From positions 1,984,001 through 2,048,000 of the forward strand of contig NZ_CP011340.1 in assembly GCF_001278075.1 (NCBI RefSeq): a stretch of 64,000 nt of DNA, written 5' to 3'. Positions within the stretch are counted from its first letter, which is position 1. Every line of letters begins with the position of its first letter. Both the position numbers and the translations under genes were made by a program. The notes under the pieces were generated by a model. The model worked only from the letters and a program-made list of their open reading frames with translations, did no database searches and had not been told where the DNA came from. The DNA is from Streptomyces pristinaespiralis. GTDB lineage: Bacteria > Actinomycetota > Actinomycetes > Streptomycetales > Streptomycetaceae. Positions 18,249-26,596 of this stretch are shown here, piece after piece.

Positions 18249-19447
18249 CGGAGGACCGCTCCCAGCGGGCTGAACTCCGCGTGGACCCGGAATCGCCCGT
18301 CGTGGCTGTCGATCGTCAGCCGCCCGTTGGAGGACTCGACGCGTTCACGCATCCCCACGAGTCCGAGTCCGCTGCCCGGGTCGGAGCCGCGCGGGGAGTG
18401 ACCGACACGGTTCTCCACGGTGACGCGGATCGTGCCGTCGTGCTCCCGCACATCCACCGTCGCCGTCCCTTCTCCGTGCCGGTAGGCGTTCGTGAGCGCT
18501 TCCTGAACGACCCGGTAGACCGTCACGCCGACGCTCGGCTCCACGAAGCCGGCCGGGATGTCGATGGAGCGCCGGACGTCGAGGCCGATGCTTTCGAAAG
18601 AGGCGATGAGTCCGTCCAGGCCGCTGAGCGCCGGGGTCGGCCGGAGCGCCTCGTCGCCGGAGACGTCGTCCCCGAGGCGGAGCAGCGCGAGGATGCGTTG
18701 CGTCTCGACGACGACGGTACGGGCGCTGGACCTGGCAGAGACGAGGGCCTGCCGGGAGGACTCGGCGTCCTCGGGCAGTCCGATCTCCGCCGCACCGAGG
18801 TGCAGGCTCAGCATCGCGACCTGGTGGCCGATGACGTCGTGGAGGTCCCGGGCGATACGGAGACGTTCCTCCGTCACTCGTCGGGTGGCTTCGATCTCGC
18901 GGGTGGCGATGGCGATCTCGGCCCGTTCGTCCAGGGTCCACCAGTGCTCCCGGTGGATACGGAGCGCGGCCCCCGTCGCACCTCCCGCCATGGCGGAGAA
19001 GAGGGCGGCGGCTCCCACGACCGCCCCGCCGCGGAATCCTCCGACGGTCATGAACGCCCCCAGGAAGAATGCCGCCACGATGCCGGTCCCGGCCAGCGGC
19101 TGCTTTCCCCTGAGGGTGACCGAGAACAGCACGAGCACCGCCATCATCCACACCGACAGGGGGTCGTCACCCACCGCTGTGACGGCGAAGGACGCCGCAC
19201 TCGTCACGACCAGTCCTGCCCACGGCCTCCACCACGAGAGGGCTACGCCGCCGCCGGCGAGGAGCACGGAGAGGGCCGTCGGCCAGTCCGCCCCCCTCAC
19301 TGCCGCCGCCACGATCTGCCCGGTGAACACCAGCGCTGCCACCGCGTAGGCGACCCGGTGCAGCACCTCGGGGCGTCGGACCCACAGCGGTGCCGCGGGC
19401 CCGTCCTGACTGTTCTGCGCCTTGACCATGAGCCGATTCTCGTTCAC
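18245..19447 (-). CDS. DesK/NarX-type sensor histidine kinase
   Basis: A 400-residue membrane kinase partner of the regulator at 17589. The N-terminal half has about five to six hydrophobic helices with short loops (VLHRVAYAVAALVFTGQIVAA, LSVLLAGGGVALSWWRP, VWMMAVLVLFSVTL), so the stimulus is probably sensed in or at the membrane. The phospho-acceptor His is in RIARDLHDVIGHQVAM (HisKA_3 type). The ATP-binding part has DVREHDGTIRVTVENR and GSGLGLVGMRERV. GTG 19447 is given; ATG 19429, seven codons in, is equally plausible because neither has a strong binding site. Confidence 0.9.
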   Translation of the reverse strand: MNENRLMVKAQNSQDGPAAPLWVRRPEVLHRVAYAVAALVFTGQIVAAAVRGADWPTALSVLLAGGGVALSWWRPWAGLVVTSAASFAVTAVGDDPLSVWMMAVLVLFSVTLRGKQPLAGTGIVAAFFLGAFMTVGGFRGGAVVGAAALFSAMAGGATGAALRIHREHWWTLDERAEIAIATREIEATRRVTEERLRIARDLHDVIGHQVAMLSLHLGAAEIGLPEDAESSRQALVSARSSARTVVVETQRILALLRLGDDVSGDEALRPTPALSGLDGLIASFESIGLDVRRSIDIPAGFVEPSVGVTVYRVVQEALTNAYRHGEGTATVDVREHDGTIRVTVENRVGHSPRGSDPGSGLGLVGMRERVESSNGRLTIDSHDGRFRVHAEFSPLGAVLR

Positions 19448-19456
19448 GTGTGCGGC

Positions 19457-19568
19457 GGCCGCGTACTTCGAACGATGTAGACGACCGGGCTGTTTCGCGG
19501 GACGGCGTCGGCCGAACCCACTGCGTCGAAGGTGAATGGCGAAAGTACTTCGTTCGAAGTACGCGGCC
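19457..19568. repeat. 18-bp perfect inverted repeat in a divergent promoter region
   Basis: Positions 19457-19474 (GGCCGCGTACTTCGAACG) and 19551-19568 (CGTTCGAAGTACGCGGCC) are exact reverse complements, 76 bases apart. The right copy overlaps a second palindrome, GTACTTCG-TT-CGAAGTAC at 19545-19562. They lie between the kinase gene start (19447, minus) and the membrane protein start (19640, plus). Most likely these are paired operator sites, perhaps for the response regulator. Confidence 0.75.
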
Positions 19569-19639
19569 CCTCCCGAGGCCGCCGAGACTCCTCATCGAGG
19601 CGACCGTCTCACACCGTCACGATCACAACGGGACACCCG

Positions 19640-20239
19640 ATGACTCAGACCACCGTAACCTCGACCACTTCGGCCACGGCCGCGACGACGTCCTCCGGGC
19701 TCCGATCGCTCCACCTGATCCGAGTCGCCTTCTCCCTGATCTGGGTGGCACTCGTCTTCACGACCTCCGCCACGCTCGTGTCGGCGGACGAGCCCACGAT
19801 GATCGCGGCAGTGCTGCTCGTCGTCTACCCCCTGTGGGACGCCGTCGCCACGCTGATCGAGCGCCGCCTGGCCGGCACCGGCTCCACGAACGGCGTCAGC
19901 ACCGTCAACATCGGTCTCGGCCTCGCCACCACCGCCGGGATGATCGTCGCCGTCTTCTCCACGATCGGGACGGCCCTCCTCGTGTTCGGCGTCTGGGCCC
20001 TCCTCTCCGGAGCCATCCAGCTCGTCGTGGCGATCCGGCGCCGGCGCACCGTCGGCGCCCAGTGGCCGATGGCCGTCAGCGGCGGACAGTCCGTACTCGC
20101 CGGCGCCGTCATCGCCGCCACGTCCGCCTCGGCGGCGAGCAACCTGTCCACCGTGGCCGGCTACTCGGCGTTCGGCGCCTTCTGGTTCCTCGTCTCCGTC
20201 GTCGCCCTGAGCATCCGCGGCCGACGCGGAAAGCGTTGA
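19640..20239 (+). CDS. DUF308-like multi-pass membrane protein
   Basis: A 199-residue integral membrane protein with about six helices after a Thr-rich 30-residue start: LIRVAFSLIWVALVFTTSA, MIAAVLLVVYPLWDAVATLI, STVNIGLGLATTAGMIVAVF, ALLVFGVWALLSGAIQLVVA, GQSVLAGAVIAATSASA and FWFLVSVVALSI. The pattern resembles the DUF308/HdeD-like group, found in acid-stress and unknown settings. The ATG follows gggacacccg only weakly. It is divergent from the histidine kinase pair and shares a repeat-rich promoter region with it, so it is a good candidate target of that system. Confidence 0.7.
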   Translation: MTQTTVTSTTSATAATTSSGLRSLHLIRVAFSLIWVALVFTTSATLVSADEPTMIAAVLLVVYPLWDAVATLIERRLAGTGSTNGVSTVNIGLGLATTAGMIVAVFSTIGTALLVFGVWALLSGAIQLVVAIRRRRTVGAQWPMAVSGGQSVLAGAVIAATSASAASNLSTVAGYSAFGAFWFLVSVVALSIRGRRGKR

Positions 20240-20263
20240 CCACCGGCGTCGGAGCCACCGCGG

Positions 20264-20713
20264 TCAGTGCGCCCGGCCGATCCGTTCGGCCAGGGCGACG
20301 ATGATTCCCGAGGGGCCGCGGAGGTTGCAGAGCCGGTAGACGTTCTCGTACTGCGCCACCTCGCCGAGGAGCTCGGCGCCATGGCGGCGCAGGCGGACGA
20401 TCGTGTCGTCGATGTCGTCGACGGCGAACATGACACGGTGCAGGCCCAGAGTGTTGGGTGGCGGGTTGAGCGGTCCGGCAGTGACCGCCGCGGGGGCGTG
20501 GAACTTCGTCAGCTCCAGCTTGCCGTGGCCGTCCGGGGTGCGCATCATCGCGATGGCGCTGCGGACCCCGTCCAGGCCGAGCATCCGGTCCGCCACGGTT
20601 CCCTCGATCTGCGCTTCGCCTTCCAGCTCCATGCCGAGCTCGGTGAAGAAGGCGACGGCAGCCTCGAGGTCGTCGACGACGATGCCTACGTTGTCCATCC
20701 GCTGAATCGTCAC
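20264..20713 (-). CDS. VOC (glyoxalase/bleomycin-resistance-like) family protein
   Basis: A 149-residue protein with two beta-alpha-beta-beta-beta modules of the vicinal-oxygen-chelate fold: RMDNVGIVVDDLEAAVAFFTELG opens the first, LHRVMFAVDDIDDTIVRLRRHGAEL the second, and the end IIVALAERIG is typical. Family members bind a divalent metal and act on small molecules or sequester drugs; metal ligands would be His/Glu at matching sites, but the first module has Asn where His is often found. GTG 20713 follows ggagc. It is divergent from the small secreted protein gene at 20955. Confidence 0.82.
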   Translation of the reverse strand: MTIQRMDNVGIVVDDLEAAVAFFTELGMELEGEAQIEGTVADRMLGLDGVRSAIAMMRTPDGHGKLELTKFHAPAAVTAGPLNPPPNTLGLHRVMFAVDDIDDTIVRLRRHGAELLGEVAQYENVYRLCNLRGPSGIIVALAERIGRAH

Positions 20714-20785
20714 GGGGGTGCTCCTTCTTCGTCGCGCTTCCGTTCCGGCTACTCGTATCCCTGGGACGGAGCCGGTGCCCCATTC

Positions 20786-20805
20786 TCGACACCAGGAAGT
20801 GTCGA
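20786..20805. promoter_or_regulatory. Inverted repeat, 7-bp arms
   Basis: TCGACAC at 20786-20792 and GTGTCGA at 20799-20805 form a dyad upstream of the divergent pair 20713/20955; candidate operator. Confidence 0.35.
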
Positions 20806-20830
20806 TGTTGCCCGACCAGCACGTCGATGC

Positions 20831-20856
20831 CTCGTTTCGCCCTGGACCGAAACGAG
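20831..20856. promoter_or_regulatory. Inverted repeat, 9-bp arms
   Basis: CTCGTTTCG (20831-20839) and CGAAACGAG (20848-20856) are exact reverse complements with an eight-base gap. The site sits between the divergent VOC gene and the small secreted protein gene, where an operator would be expected. Confidence 0.45.
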
Positions 20857-20954
20857 TCGCCCCTCCACCGGGTCGAGCGCAAGCTGAACCCGGAACCCGG
20901 TCCGCGGCGGACCGGTATCGCACTTGTGGTGACTCGTCCATCAGGGGGATGCCG

Positions 20955-21233
20955 ATGTTCAAGAGGATCATGCGGGCGACAGCGGCGCCGGCGCTTGCCA
21001 CCGGCGCTGTCACCGGCGCCGCTGCGACCGCCCAGGCCGGCGAACAGGCGGTGCGGCAGACCGACCACAGGGGGAGCGTCGGCGTCCAGAGCCTGAAGTG
21101 GCAGGGGCCGTTCGGAACCCACGCTTCCTGCATGACCGTTCAGAACGAGTTCCAGCGCTACTACGACATCACGATCGCGTGCAAGTACTTCGCGTCCTCC
21201 GGCTTCTACTTCGCGTACGACGACGGTCGTTGA
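20955..21233 (+). CDS. Small secreted protein, unknown function
   Basis: A 92-residue exported protein. MFKRIMRATAAPALATGAVTG followed by AAATAQA is a standard signal peptide. The mature part, about 62 residues, has exactly two cysteines (THASCMTVQ and ITIACKYF), probably one disulphide, and an aromatic end (SSGFYFAYDDGR). I recognise no family; small two-cysteine secreted proteins of this sort are common in Streptomyces. The second ATG (20955) is chosen because aggggg lies six bases upstream of it; ATG 20949 would be too close. A terminator follows. Confidence 0.65.
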   Translation: MFKRIMRATAAPALATGAVTGAAATAQAGEQAVRQTDHRGSVGVQSLKWQGPFGTHASCMTVQNEFQRYYDITIACKYFASSGFYFAYDDGR

Positions 21234-21260
21234 ACCGGCACGCACGCGTGAGGCGGCGCT

Positions 21261-21294
21261 CTCCGGACCGGCCCGTCGCGAGGCCGGCCCGGAG
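21261..21294 (+). terminator. Terminator after the small secreted protein gene
   Basis: CTCCGGACCGGCC (21261-21273) pairs with GGCCGGCCCGGAG (21282-21294), 12 of 13 pairs, with an eight-base loop. Confidence 0.7.
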
Positions 21295-21433
21295 ACGCGC
21301 TCCACCGCCACGTGCCCGCCGCGGCCCGCGCCTCCCCTGCCCGTTCGGCGGCTGAAGACTGCCGGAGACCGGCAATGCGCAGAGGCCCGTCGCGCATGCA
21401 CGCTGATGTCCGCCGACAGAAACGGGGGCGTCA

Positions 21434-22018
21434 GTGGAAGCAACCACGATCCGCAGCGTGACGCGTGCACGCATGGGTTCGTGCCTGGCGGTGGCGGTCC
21501 TCCTGCTGCCTCTCGGTGGCTACGGGCTGGCGAGAATGGGGGTGGCCCCCGAAGGCACACCGATCGTGCTCGGCCTACTGTCCGCGATCGCCGGCTTCGT
21601 CGTCCTACCCTCACTGTGCGAGGAGCGCGTACCGTTCCGGCACTCATCGTCGCGCTTGACTGCGCACACCCTGACCGGCGAACGGTCCGTCGACCTCGAC
21701 CGGATCACCACGGTCCGGCTACTGACGACCTTCTCGTACGGCAGCGCGTACCGGACCCTGCTGGTGCGCGACGCCCACGGCGTGCGGCTGGGTATCACGA
21801 CCGAGAGAAGCCGCAGGAAGCTGCGCCGAGCGATCGAGAAGGCGGACGCGAACGACGCGCGAGGCGCCCCGGGGCCCCGTGTGAGCCGTGCGGCCCGGGC
21901 ACATCTGGGCCTTCCCCCAAGGCGAGGGCTCGTCGTCCACACGGTTCTCGCCTTTCTGCTTCTGACGGTGTCCTCGAGCCTGTACGTGGTCGCTGTACTC
22001 CGACTCGGCGGGCAGTAA
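21434..22018 (+). CDS. Membrane protein of unknown function
   Basis: A 194-residue protein with two N-terminal membrane helices (MGSCLAVAVLLLPLGGYGLA and IVLGLLSAIAGFVVLPSL), a 90-residue basic cytoplasmic part and a C-terminal helix (LVVHTVLAFLLLTVSSSLYVV). The middle (LTAHTLTGERSVDLDRITTVRL, then LLVRDAHGVRLGI) has the strand pattern of a small PH-like domain, as in some bacterial membrane proteins, but this is tentative. GTG 21434 is preceded by gggggcg. Codon bias is normal. No partner gene is evident. Confidence 0.6.
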   Translation: MEATTIRSVTRARMGSCLAVAVLLLPLGGYGLARMGVAPEGTPIVLGLLSAIAGFVVLPSLCEERVPFRHSSSRLTAHTLTGERSVDLDRITTVRLLTTFSYGSAYRTLLVRDAHGVRLGITTERSRRKLRRAIEKADANDARGAPGPRVSRAARAHLGLPPRRGLVVHTVLAFLLLTVSSSLYVVAVLRLGGQ

Positions 22019-22385
22019 GCCTTCCCTGCAATGACTGATGAGCCATCACAGCCGCTGTGACGACCCACTCGTGATCACGGTCTACGGCTGGAGCACTAGA
22101 GGCCGTACAGACCGTCGCGCGCCGGCCGGATGGGTGCCCGAGCTGTCCACGGCGAGCGTCGGGCTTCGTCCCGGATCCGCCGGGCGGGCCCCGGAGTTGA
22201 GGCCCGCAAAACCAGTGGAACCGCGCCGCTGTGCGCCACTACCGTGCTGCCGGACCAAGTCGTCTGGGCAAGGACGTGCCGTTGTACACCGTGTGAGACC
22301 TCCCGAGCGCTGAATCGTCGCGCGTCGCGCATGTGCGCCGCGCTCCTTTTTGCTGCGGACTTCTCACTGGAACCGGTGTACTTCT
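22019..22385. other. 367-bp intergenic region upstream of the DUF1062 gene
   Basis: No credible gene. A short dyad TCACAG-CCG-CTGTGA lies at 22046-22060 and could be an operator. Some frames are open by chance because of high G/C; none has a binding site and protein-like content. Confidence 0.45.
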
Positions 22386-22934
22386 GTGCTCAACAACTGG
22401 GTCGTCGTGCCCACCTGCCTTCCGCTCGTCCTCCGCCACTGTCACGCGTGTGCGTCCCGGCGCTTCCGGGCGAGCGGAAAATTCCGCGTCAACGCGAACC
22501 ACAAGCTCATCGACGCCTGGCTCCTCGTGCTCTGCACCACGTGCGGGGACACCGCGAAGCTCTCCGTCCTGGAGCGGATGAATGTCCGCTCCGTACGGCC
22601 TGAACTTCTGGACCGGCTGCATGACAACGACCTCGGCCTGACAGCCGAGTTGCTTCAGGATCCGGTCGTGCGGCGCCGCAACCGCATCGCCCTCGACTGG
22701 GACGGCGCCTGGCGCCTCGACACCGGCGGATCGGATCACCTGGGCCGCGAGGTGATCGACATCTCGGTCCGCTTCGCGGCGCGGATCCCTGTCCGGCCGG
22801 TGCGGCTGATCGCTGAAGGTTGCGGTCTGTCGCGGGCCGAGGTCGAAAGACTGATCACGGAGGGGAAGCTCGTCTCCGCGGTCCGGTTGAGCGGCAAGCT
22901 CTCCGGCGACTTCACCTTCACGCTCAAGCGCTGA
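22386..22934 (+). CDS. DUF1062 family zinc-ribbon-like protein
   Basis: A 182-residue protein of the DUF1062 family. Two Cys pairs, LRHCHACASRRF and VLCTTCGDTAKL, form a probable zinc ribbon around the conserved block FRASGKFRVNANHKLIDAWL. The later segment VRLIAEGCGLSRAEVERLI resembles an S4/helix-type nucleic-acid binding turn (LSRAEVERLITEGKL), which hints at RNA or DNA contact. Function is unknown. GTG 22386 gives the family start (LNNWVVVPTCLPLVL); TTG 22350 would add 12 atypical residues. A clear terminator follows at 22950. Confidence 0.8.
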   Translation: MLNNWVVVPTCLPLVLRHCHACASRRFRASGKFRVNANHKLIDAWLLVLCTTCGDTAKLSVLERMNVRSVRPELLDRLHDNDLGLTAELLQDPVVRRRNRIALDWDGAWRLDTGGSDHLGREVIDISVRFAARIPVRPVRLIAEGCGLSRAEVERLITEGKLVSAVRLSGKLSGDFTFTLKR

Positions 22935-22949
22935 GCCCACCTCGGCACT

Positions 22950-22984
22950 GGGGCCTGTCCGGCAAGACCCGCCGGGCAGGCCCC
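22950..22984 (+). terminator. Terminator after the DUF1062 gene
   Basis: GGGGCCTGTCCGGC (22950-22963) pairs with GCCGGGCAGGCCCC (22971-22984), 13 of 14 pairs plus one G-T. Confidence 0.75.
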
Positions 22985-23037
22985 CGGAGGTGAGGCCGGG
23001 CCTGATCACGACGAAGACCTCCCGCAGAGGCGTCGGG

Positions 23038-23436
23038 TCAGGTGGGCGGCGCGAGCGCGAAGCGCACGCAGACGATGTCCGTCCTGTCGTCGACGGTCCG
23101 GCCGACGCTCTGCCAGTAGGCGATGTGGCCGGCACGCCACTCCGCGAGGTCGGCGTCCCCTTCCCCCTCCGCCCTGGCGAAGTCCCAGGGGACGGAACCC
23201 AGCGGCGTGATGTCCACGGATTCCACGACCACTTCGGTCACCCGCTGCCCGTCGCTGCCGACCAGGACCAGCCGCTCGCCCACCGTCTCGGGCTCCTCGC
23301 CCTCGGTCCTGTCGGCCTCCAGCAGCCCCGCCGTGGCCCGCTTCCGCCCCGTGAGCACCAACGCGTTGCGCGTGCCCCGCAGTTCGCCGGGAACGCCGAG
23401 GTCCAGGGTCCGAAGTCCGTCGATACGTGGCCACAT
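23038..23436 (-). CDS. ASCH domain protein
   Basis: A 132-residue ASCH-superfamily protein, a PUA-like fold that binds RNA or modified nucleobases. Visible features: MWPRIDGLRTLDLGVPGELR, the basic GRKRATAGLL strand region, VVVESVDITPLGSVPWDFARAEGEG (ASCH-typical W-x-F-A-x-x-E-G-E) and the terminal WRAGHIAYW with VCVRFALA. ATG 23436 is chosen because residues upstream are proline/arginine filler. The biological substrate is unknown. It sits beside, and in the same direction as, the metallopeptidase/VWA gene, 102 bases downstream of that gene's end. Confidence 0.78.
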   Translation of the reverse strand: MWPRIDGLRTLDLGVPGELRGTRNALVLTGRKRATAGLLEADRTEGEEPETVGERLVLVGSDGQRVTEVVVESVDITPLGSVPWDFARAEGEGDADLAEWRAGHIAYWQSVGRTVDDRTDIVCVRFALAPPT

Positions 23437-23537
23437 GATCACGAGATCAGCCCCACCCCCCGGCCGCCGGCGGCCTACTCGCACGCACCCACTGCCCCGC
23501 CGCCCCCGCCAACGGCCCCCTTACGCCGCCGGAGTCC

Positions 23538-25349
23538 TCACGTCAGGCGGAAGACCGGACCCCTGGGGGTGAACGGCAAGGACGCACCCTGCGGGATCAG
23601 GAAGGCGTGTTCTCGGCGGATGCGGAGGGTGTCGCGCCAGCCGTCGGTGATGACCAGCGCCGGCGCGTTCGCCGGGAAGTCACCGGCCCGGTGGAGCAGG
23701 TCGATGCCCGGCTGGAGCACCGTCCCGCCGCGTCCCCGGACCCGTACCCGGCCGGCGATCTCCACCGGCGGCACGTAGCCGGCGTCGTACGCCGCCGCGT
23801 CGCAGAAGACGACGCGGGCGGCCGGCACGTCGCGGGCCTCCGCGTACGAGGCGATGGCGCCGAGCGCCTTGCCCAGCAGCGCGCTGTTCATCGAGCCGGA
23901 CGTGTCGAGCACGACGCCGAAGGTGCAGCGCGGGACCTCCTCCTGCGGGAAGTACCGTCCGGCGCGCGGGATGTCGGGGGTGGACGCCTGCCGCCGCGCC
24001 GGGCGGGCGTAGGAGCGCACCGGCTCGGGCCGGGGGACGTACTCGTCGAACCAGCGGGCGAGCCGCGCGTCCCACGGCACCGGCGGATGGGCCAGCGCGC
24101 GGATCTCCTGGACCAGCCCGGCGGGCAGCAGACCGCGTTCCCCGTACTGGTGCAGGTCGAAGCCCTGGACCAGACCGCGCCGGTAGAAGTCGTCCAGGTC
24201 GGCGTAGGGGCGGGAGGCCGCGTGGGGCAGCGGGTCGCCGAGGATGTCGCCCATGCCCTTGCCCCGCAGGGTCGCGAGCCTGCGGCGGCGGCGCAGATCG
24301 GTGGCGATGCGGTCGTAGACCTCCTCCACCGACAGGTCCTTCAGCTCCGGGTCGTGCAGCAGCCCTTCCGGCATCTCGCCGACGCGCATCTCCACCAGCC
24401 AGCCGTTGACGACGAAGTCGGCGGCGACGTTGAAGAGCAACGGGTCGCGCATGCCCCGGCGTTCGCCGTGGCGCAGGGCGGCGTGCAGCATCTCGTGGGC
24501 GAGGATGAACTGCCACTGCTCGTCGGTGAAGGTCCGCAGCGGATTGACGTAGATCTCGCCCGCGGTGGAGCTCACGGCGGCGACGGAGATGTCCTGTGCG
24601 CGGGCGAGTTCGGCGTCAGCGACGACGGTGAGGCCGGCCGCGATCCCGCCCAGCAGCGGGTACGAGGAGACGAACCAGTTCAGCGCCCGGTCCCAGGGCC
24701 GCTGCGGCAGACGTTCACCGGTGACGCGGTCGCGCCGGCCGCCCGCCACGTCCATGGCGGCCGACACGCTGCGGGTGAGCGCGCGGGCGAAGGCGGTCTC
24801 CCAGTCGGGCACCGCGGACGAGCCCCATGCCCGCCAGGTGGTCAGGACCTGGTCGGGGTGCTCACCGGCGGTGCCGCAGTGCCGGTAGGCGGCGGGGATG
24901 CCGTCGCGGCGCCAGCGTGCCGCGAGCAGTTCCTCGTCGCCGCCCTGGTACGTCCCCGGGGCGTGGCCGGGCGGGCTGCCCACCGGGAACGTGAGCAGGA
25001 AGCGGTTGACGACCGTGCAGCGGGCGGCGAGGTCGAACCGGTCGGGCTGCTCGCGCAGCCTCTCGTCGGCCGCCGGCACATGGCCGAAGCCGAGGTGCAG
25101 CAGGCAGTGCGCGAGCGTCCACGCCCACTCCTCGGGGCTCGCCCGCTTGGTGGGGTGGACGTGGACGACGCCGTTCGAGTCGACGGCCGCCAGCCCGCCG
25201 GCCGGGGTGGCGGCACACTTGCCCTGCCGGCAGAAGTCGGCCTCGACCGCGGCGAAGGCCGGATTGCGCTTGACCATGGCGAGCCCCGCCGCGAAGGCCT
25301 CGGCGGCGGGATCGGGCTTGTCGCCCTTCTTCCGGGCGGCCGTCTTCAT
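23538..25349 (-). CDS. DUF2201-type metallopeptidase-like protein with VWA domain
   Basis: A 603-residue cytoplasmic protein. Residues about 15-340 are a putative zinc metallopeptidase region holding HEMLH at 285-289 (ILAHEMLHAALRH). An earlier segment, LAHCLLHLGFGH at 79-90, has the same frame of residues with Cys in place of the catalytic Glu, suggesting an internal duplication with a dead first copy. Residues about 470-600 form a von Willebrand A-type domain with the metal site DTSGSM (482-487). The ATG overlaps the MoxR stop (ATGA). Such pairs resemble MoxR-VWA chaperone systems that assemble or remodel protein complexes. Confidence 0.85.
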   Translation of the reverse strand: MKTAARKKGDKPDPAAEAFAAGLAMVKRNPAFAAVEADFCRQGKCAATPAGGLAAVDSNGVVHVHPTKRASPEEWAWTLAHCLLHLGFGHVPAADERLREQPDRFDLAARCTVVNRFLLTFPVGSPPGHAPGTYQGGDEELLAARWRRDGIPAAYRHCGTAGEHPDQVLTTWRAWGSSAVPDWETAFARALTRSVSAAMDVAGGRRDRVTGERLPQRPWDRALNWFVSSYPLLGGIAAGLTVVADAELARAQDISVAAVSSTAGEIYVNPLRTFTDEQWQFILAHEMLHAALRHGERRGMRDPLLFNVAADFVVNGWLVEMRVGEMPEGLLHDPELKDLSVEEVYDRIATDLRRRRRLATLRGKGMGDILGDPLPHAASRPYADLDDFYRRGLVQGFDLHQYGERGLLPAGLVQEIRALAHPPVPWDARLARWFDEYVPRPEPVRSYARPARRQASTPDIPRAGRYFPQEEVPRCTFGVVLDTSGSMNSALLGKALGAIASYAEARDVPAARVVFCDAAAYDAGYVPPVEIAGRVRVRGRGGTVLQPGIDLLHRAGDFPANAPALVITDGWRDTLRIRREHAFLIPQGASLPFTPRGPVFRLT

Positions 25350-26407
25350 CGCCGGGCCTCGACCAGTCGCGGCATGTCGCGTGCGGCCTCGACGAGGAAC
25401 CAGGCGGGCAGCACCGGCTGCCCGTCGACGTCGTCGGCGATGACGGTCTGGGCGACCTCGACGGAGATCTCCGCGAGCTGCACCAGCAGCGACTTGGAGC
25501 GGTAGACGGTCTGCCGCAGCGAGGGCGACACGTGCTCCTTCTGCCGGGGAAGCTCCTTCACCAGCCGCCCGCGGAACGCCTCGGCCAGGTAGTAGAGCAG
25601 GTCCCGGTCCTCGAGCCGCGAGGGCCAGGATGCGTCGCCCTTGAGGATCGCCTCGATGCCGAAGGTGTGGCGCACGATCTTCGCGTAGCCGCAGAAGGAG
25701 ACGGCGTGCGCGGGCGTGAGCGTGCCGTGGACGACGACCTTGAGAGTGTTCTCGTCGATGGCCGGCCCGAAGGAGTGCAGCGCGTCGGACAGCATGTGCC
25801 ACGAGCGGGGCGTGGAGAACGGCTCCTCCGTCTTCGGCGGTTGCGACCAGAGGTGGTCGGGCCGGTCGGTGAGGTAGTCCGTCACCCACGGGTGGATGCC
25901 GTGCTCGCCGGCCCACACCAGCCAGTCCTCCGCCGACGCCTGAAGATGGACGTGGGTGAGCCGGTTGACCAGCGCGGACGCGATGGGACGGGCGAGGGCG
26001 TTGTCGGTGGCGCGGTTCCCCGCGCCGATGACGATCGAGCCCGCGGGCAGCTCGTAGGAGCCGATCCGCCGGTCGAGGATCAGCGAGTAGAACGCCTTCT
26101 GCACATCGGGGCTCGCGGCGTTGAGCTCGTCGAGGAACAGGCAGTACGGCTCGTCCCGCGCGATGGCCTCCGGCGGGCAGAACACGGACCGTCCGTCACG
26201 GATCTGCGGCACCCCGATCAGGTCCTCCGGGGCGAGCTGCGTGCCGAGCAGACTCACGCACTCCAGCCCCAGCGAGTCGGCGAACCGCCGCACCAGCGAC
26301 GACTTGCCGATTCCGGGCGCTCCCCAGAGGAACACGGGCCGCACGGTGGCGAGTCCGAGCAGCAGCTCGGGAATCTGGGCGGGAGTGACGGTGACGGCAG
26401 CCTGCAC
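25346..26407 (-). CDS. MoxR-type AAA+ ATPase
   Basis: A 353-residue AAA+ ATPase. Walker A is GAPGIGKSSLVRR, Walker B is CLFLDELNAAS with the sensor region IVIGAGNRATDNALA, and the arginine-finger region follows in SALVNRLTHVHLQA. MoxR-family ATPases act as chaperones with VWA-domain partners, and the next gene, overlapping by four bases, encodes exactly such a protein. GTG 26407 is preceded by aagga eleven bases upstream. The 348 bases before it are full of short tandem repeats, so its promoter context is unusual. Confidence 0.9.
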   Translation of the reverse strand: MQAAVTVTPAQIPELLLGLATVRPVFLWGAPGIGKSSLVRRFADSLGLECVSLLGTQLAPEDLIGVPQIRDGRSVFCPPEAIARDEPYCLFLDELNAASPDVQKAFYSLILDRRIGSYELPAGSIVIGAGNRATDNALARPIASALVNRLTHVHLQASAEDWLVWAGEHGIHPWVTDYLTDRPDHLWSQPPKTEEPFSTPRSWHMLSDALHSFGPAIDENTLKVVVHGTLTPAHAVSFCGYAKIVRHTFGIEAILKGDASWPSRLEDRDLLYYLAEAFRGRLVKELPRQKEHVSPSLRQTVYRSKSLLVQLAEISVEVAQTVIADDVDGQPVLPAWFLVEAARDMPRLVEARR

Positions 26408-26451
26408 GCGGAGATGTTCCTTCGGGTTCGGGAGTTTCGGGTTCGTGTATT

Positions 26452-26488
26452 GCGGGTTCGGGAGCTGCGGGTTCGGGAGCTGCGGGTT
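26452..26488. repeat. 15-bp tandem repeat, about 2.5 copies
   Basis: The unit gcgggttcgggagct is repeated end to end; related gggttcggga words continue on both sides from about 26423 to 26515. Confidence 0.8.
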
Positions 26489-26544
26489 TCGCGGGGATCG
26501 GGGGTTCGAGGAACCGGGGTTCAGGGATCCGGGGTGAGGAGAGC

Positions 26545-26596
26545 CCGGGTCCGGCAGATCCCGGGTCCGGCAGACCCCGGGTCCGGCAGACCCCGG
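26545..26596. repeat. 16-bp tandem repeat, three copies
   Basis: The unit CCGGGTCCGGCAGACC occurs three times in a row (first copy ends ATC), followed by a partial fourth. Confidence 0.8.
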
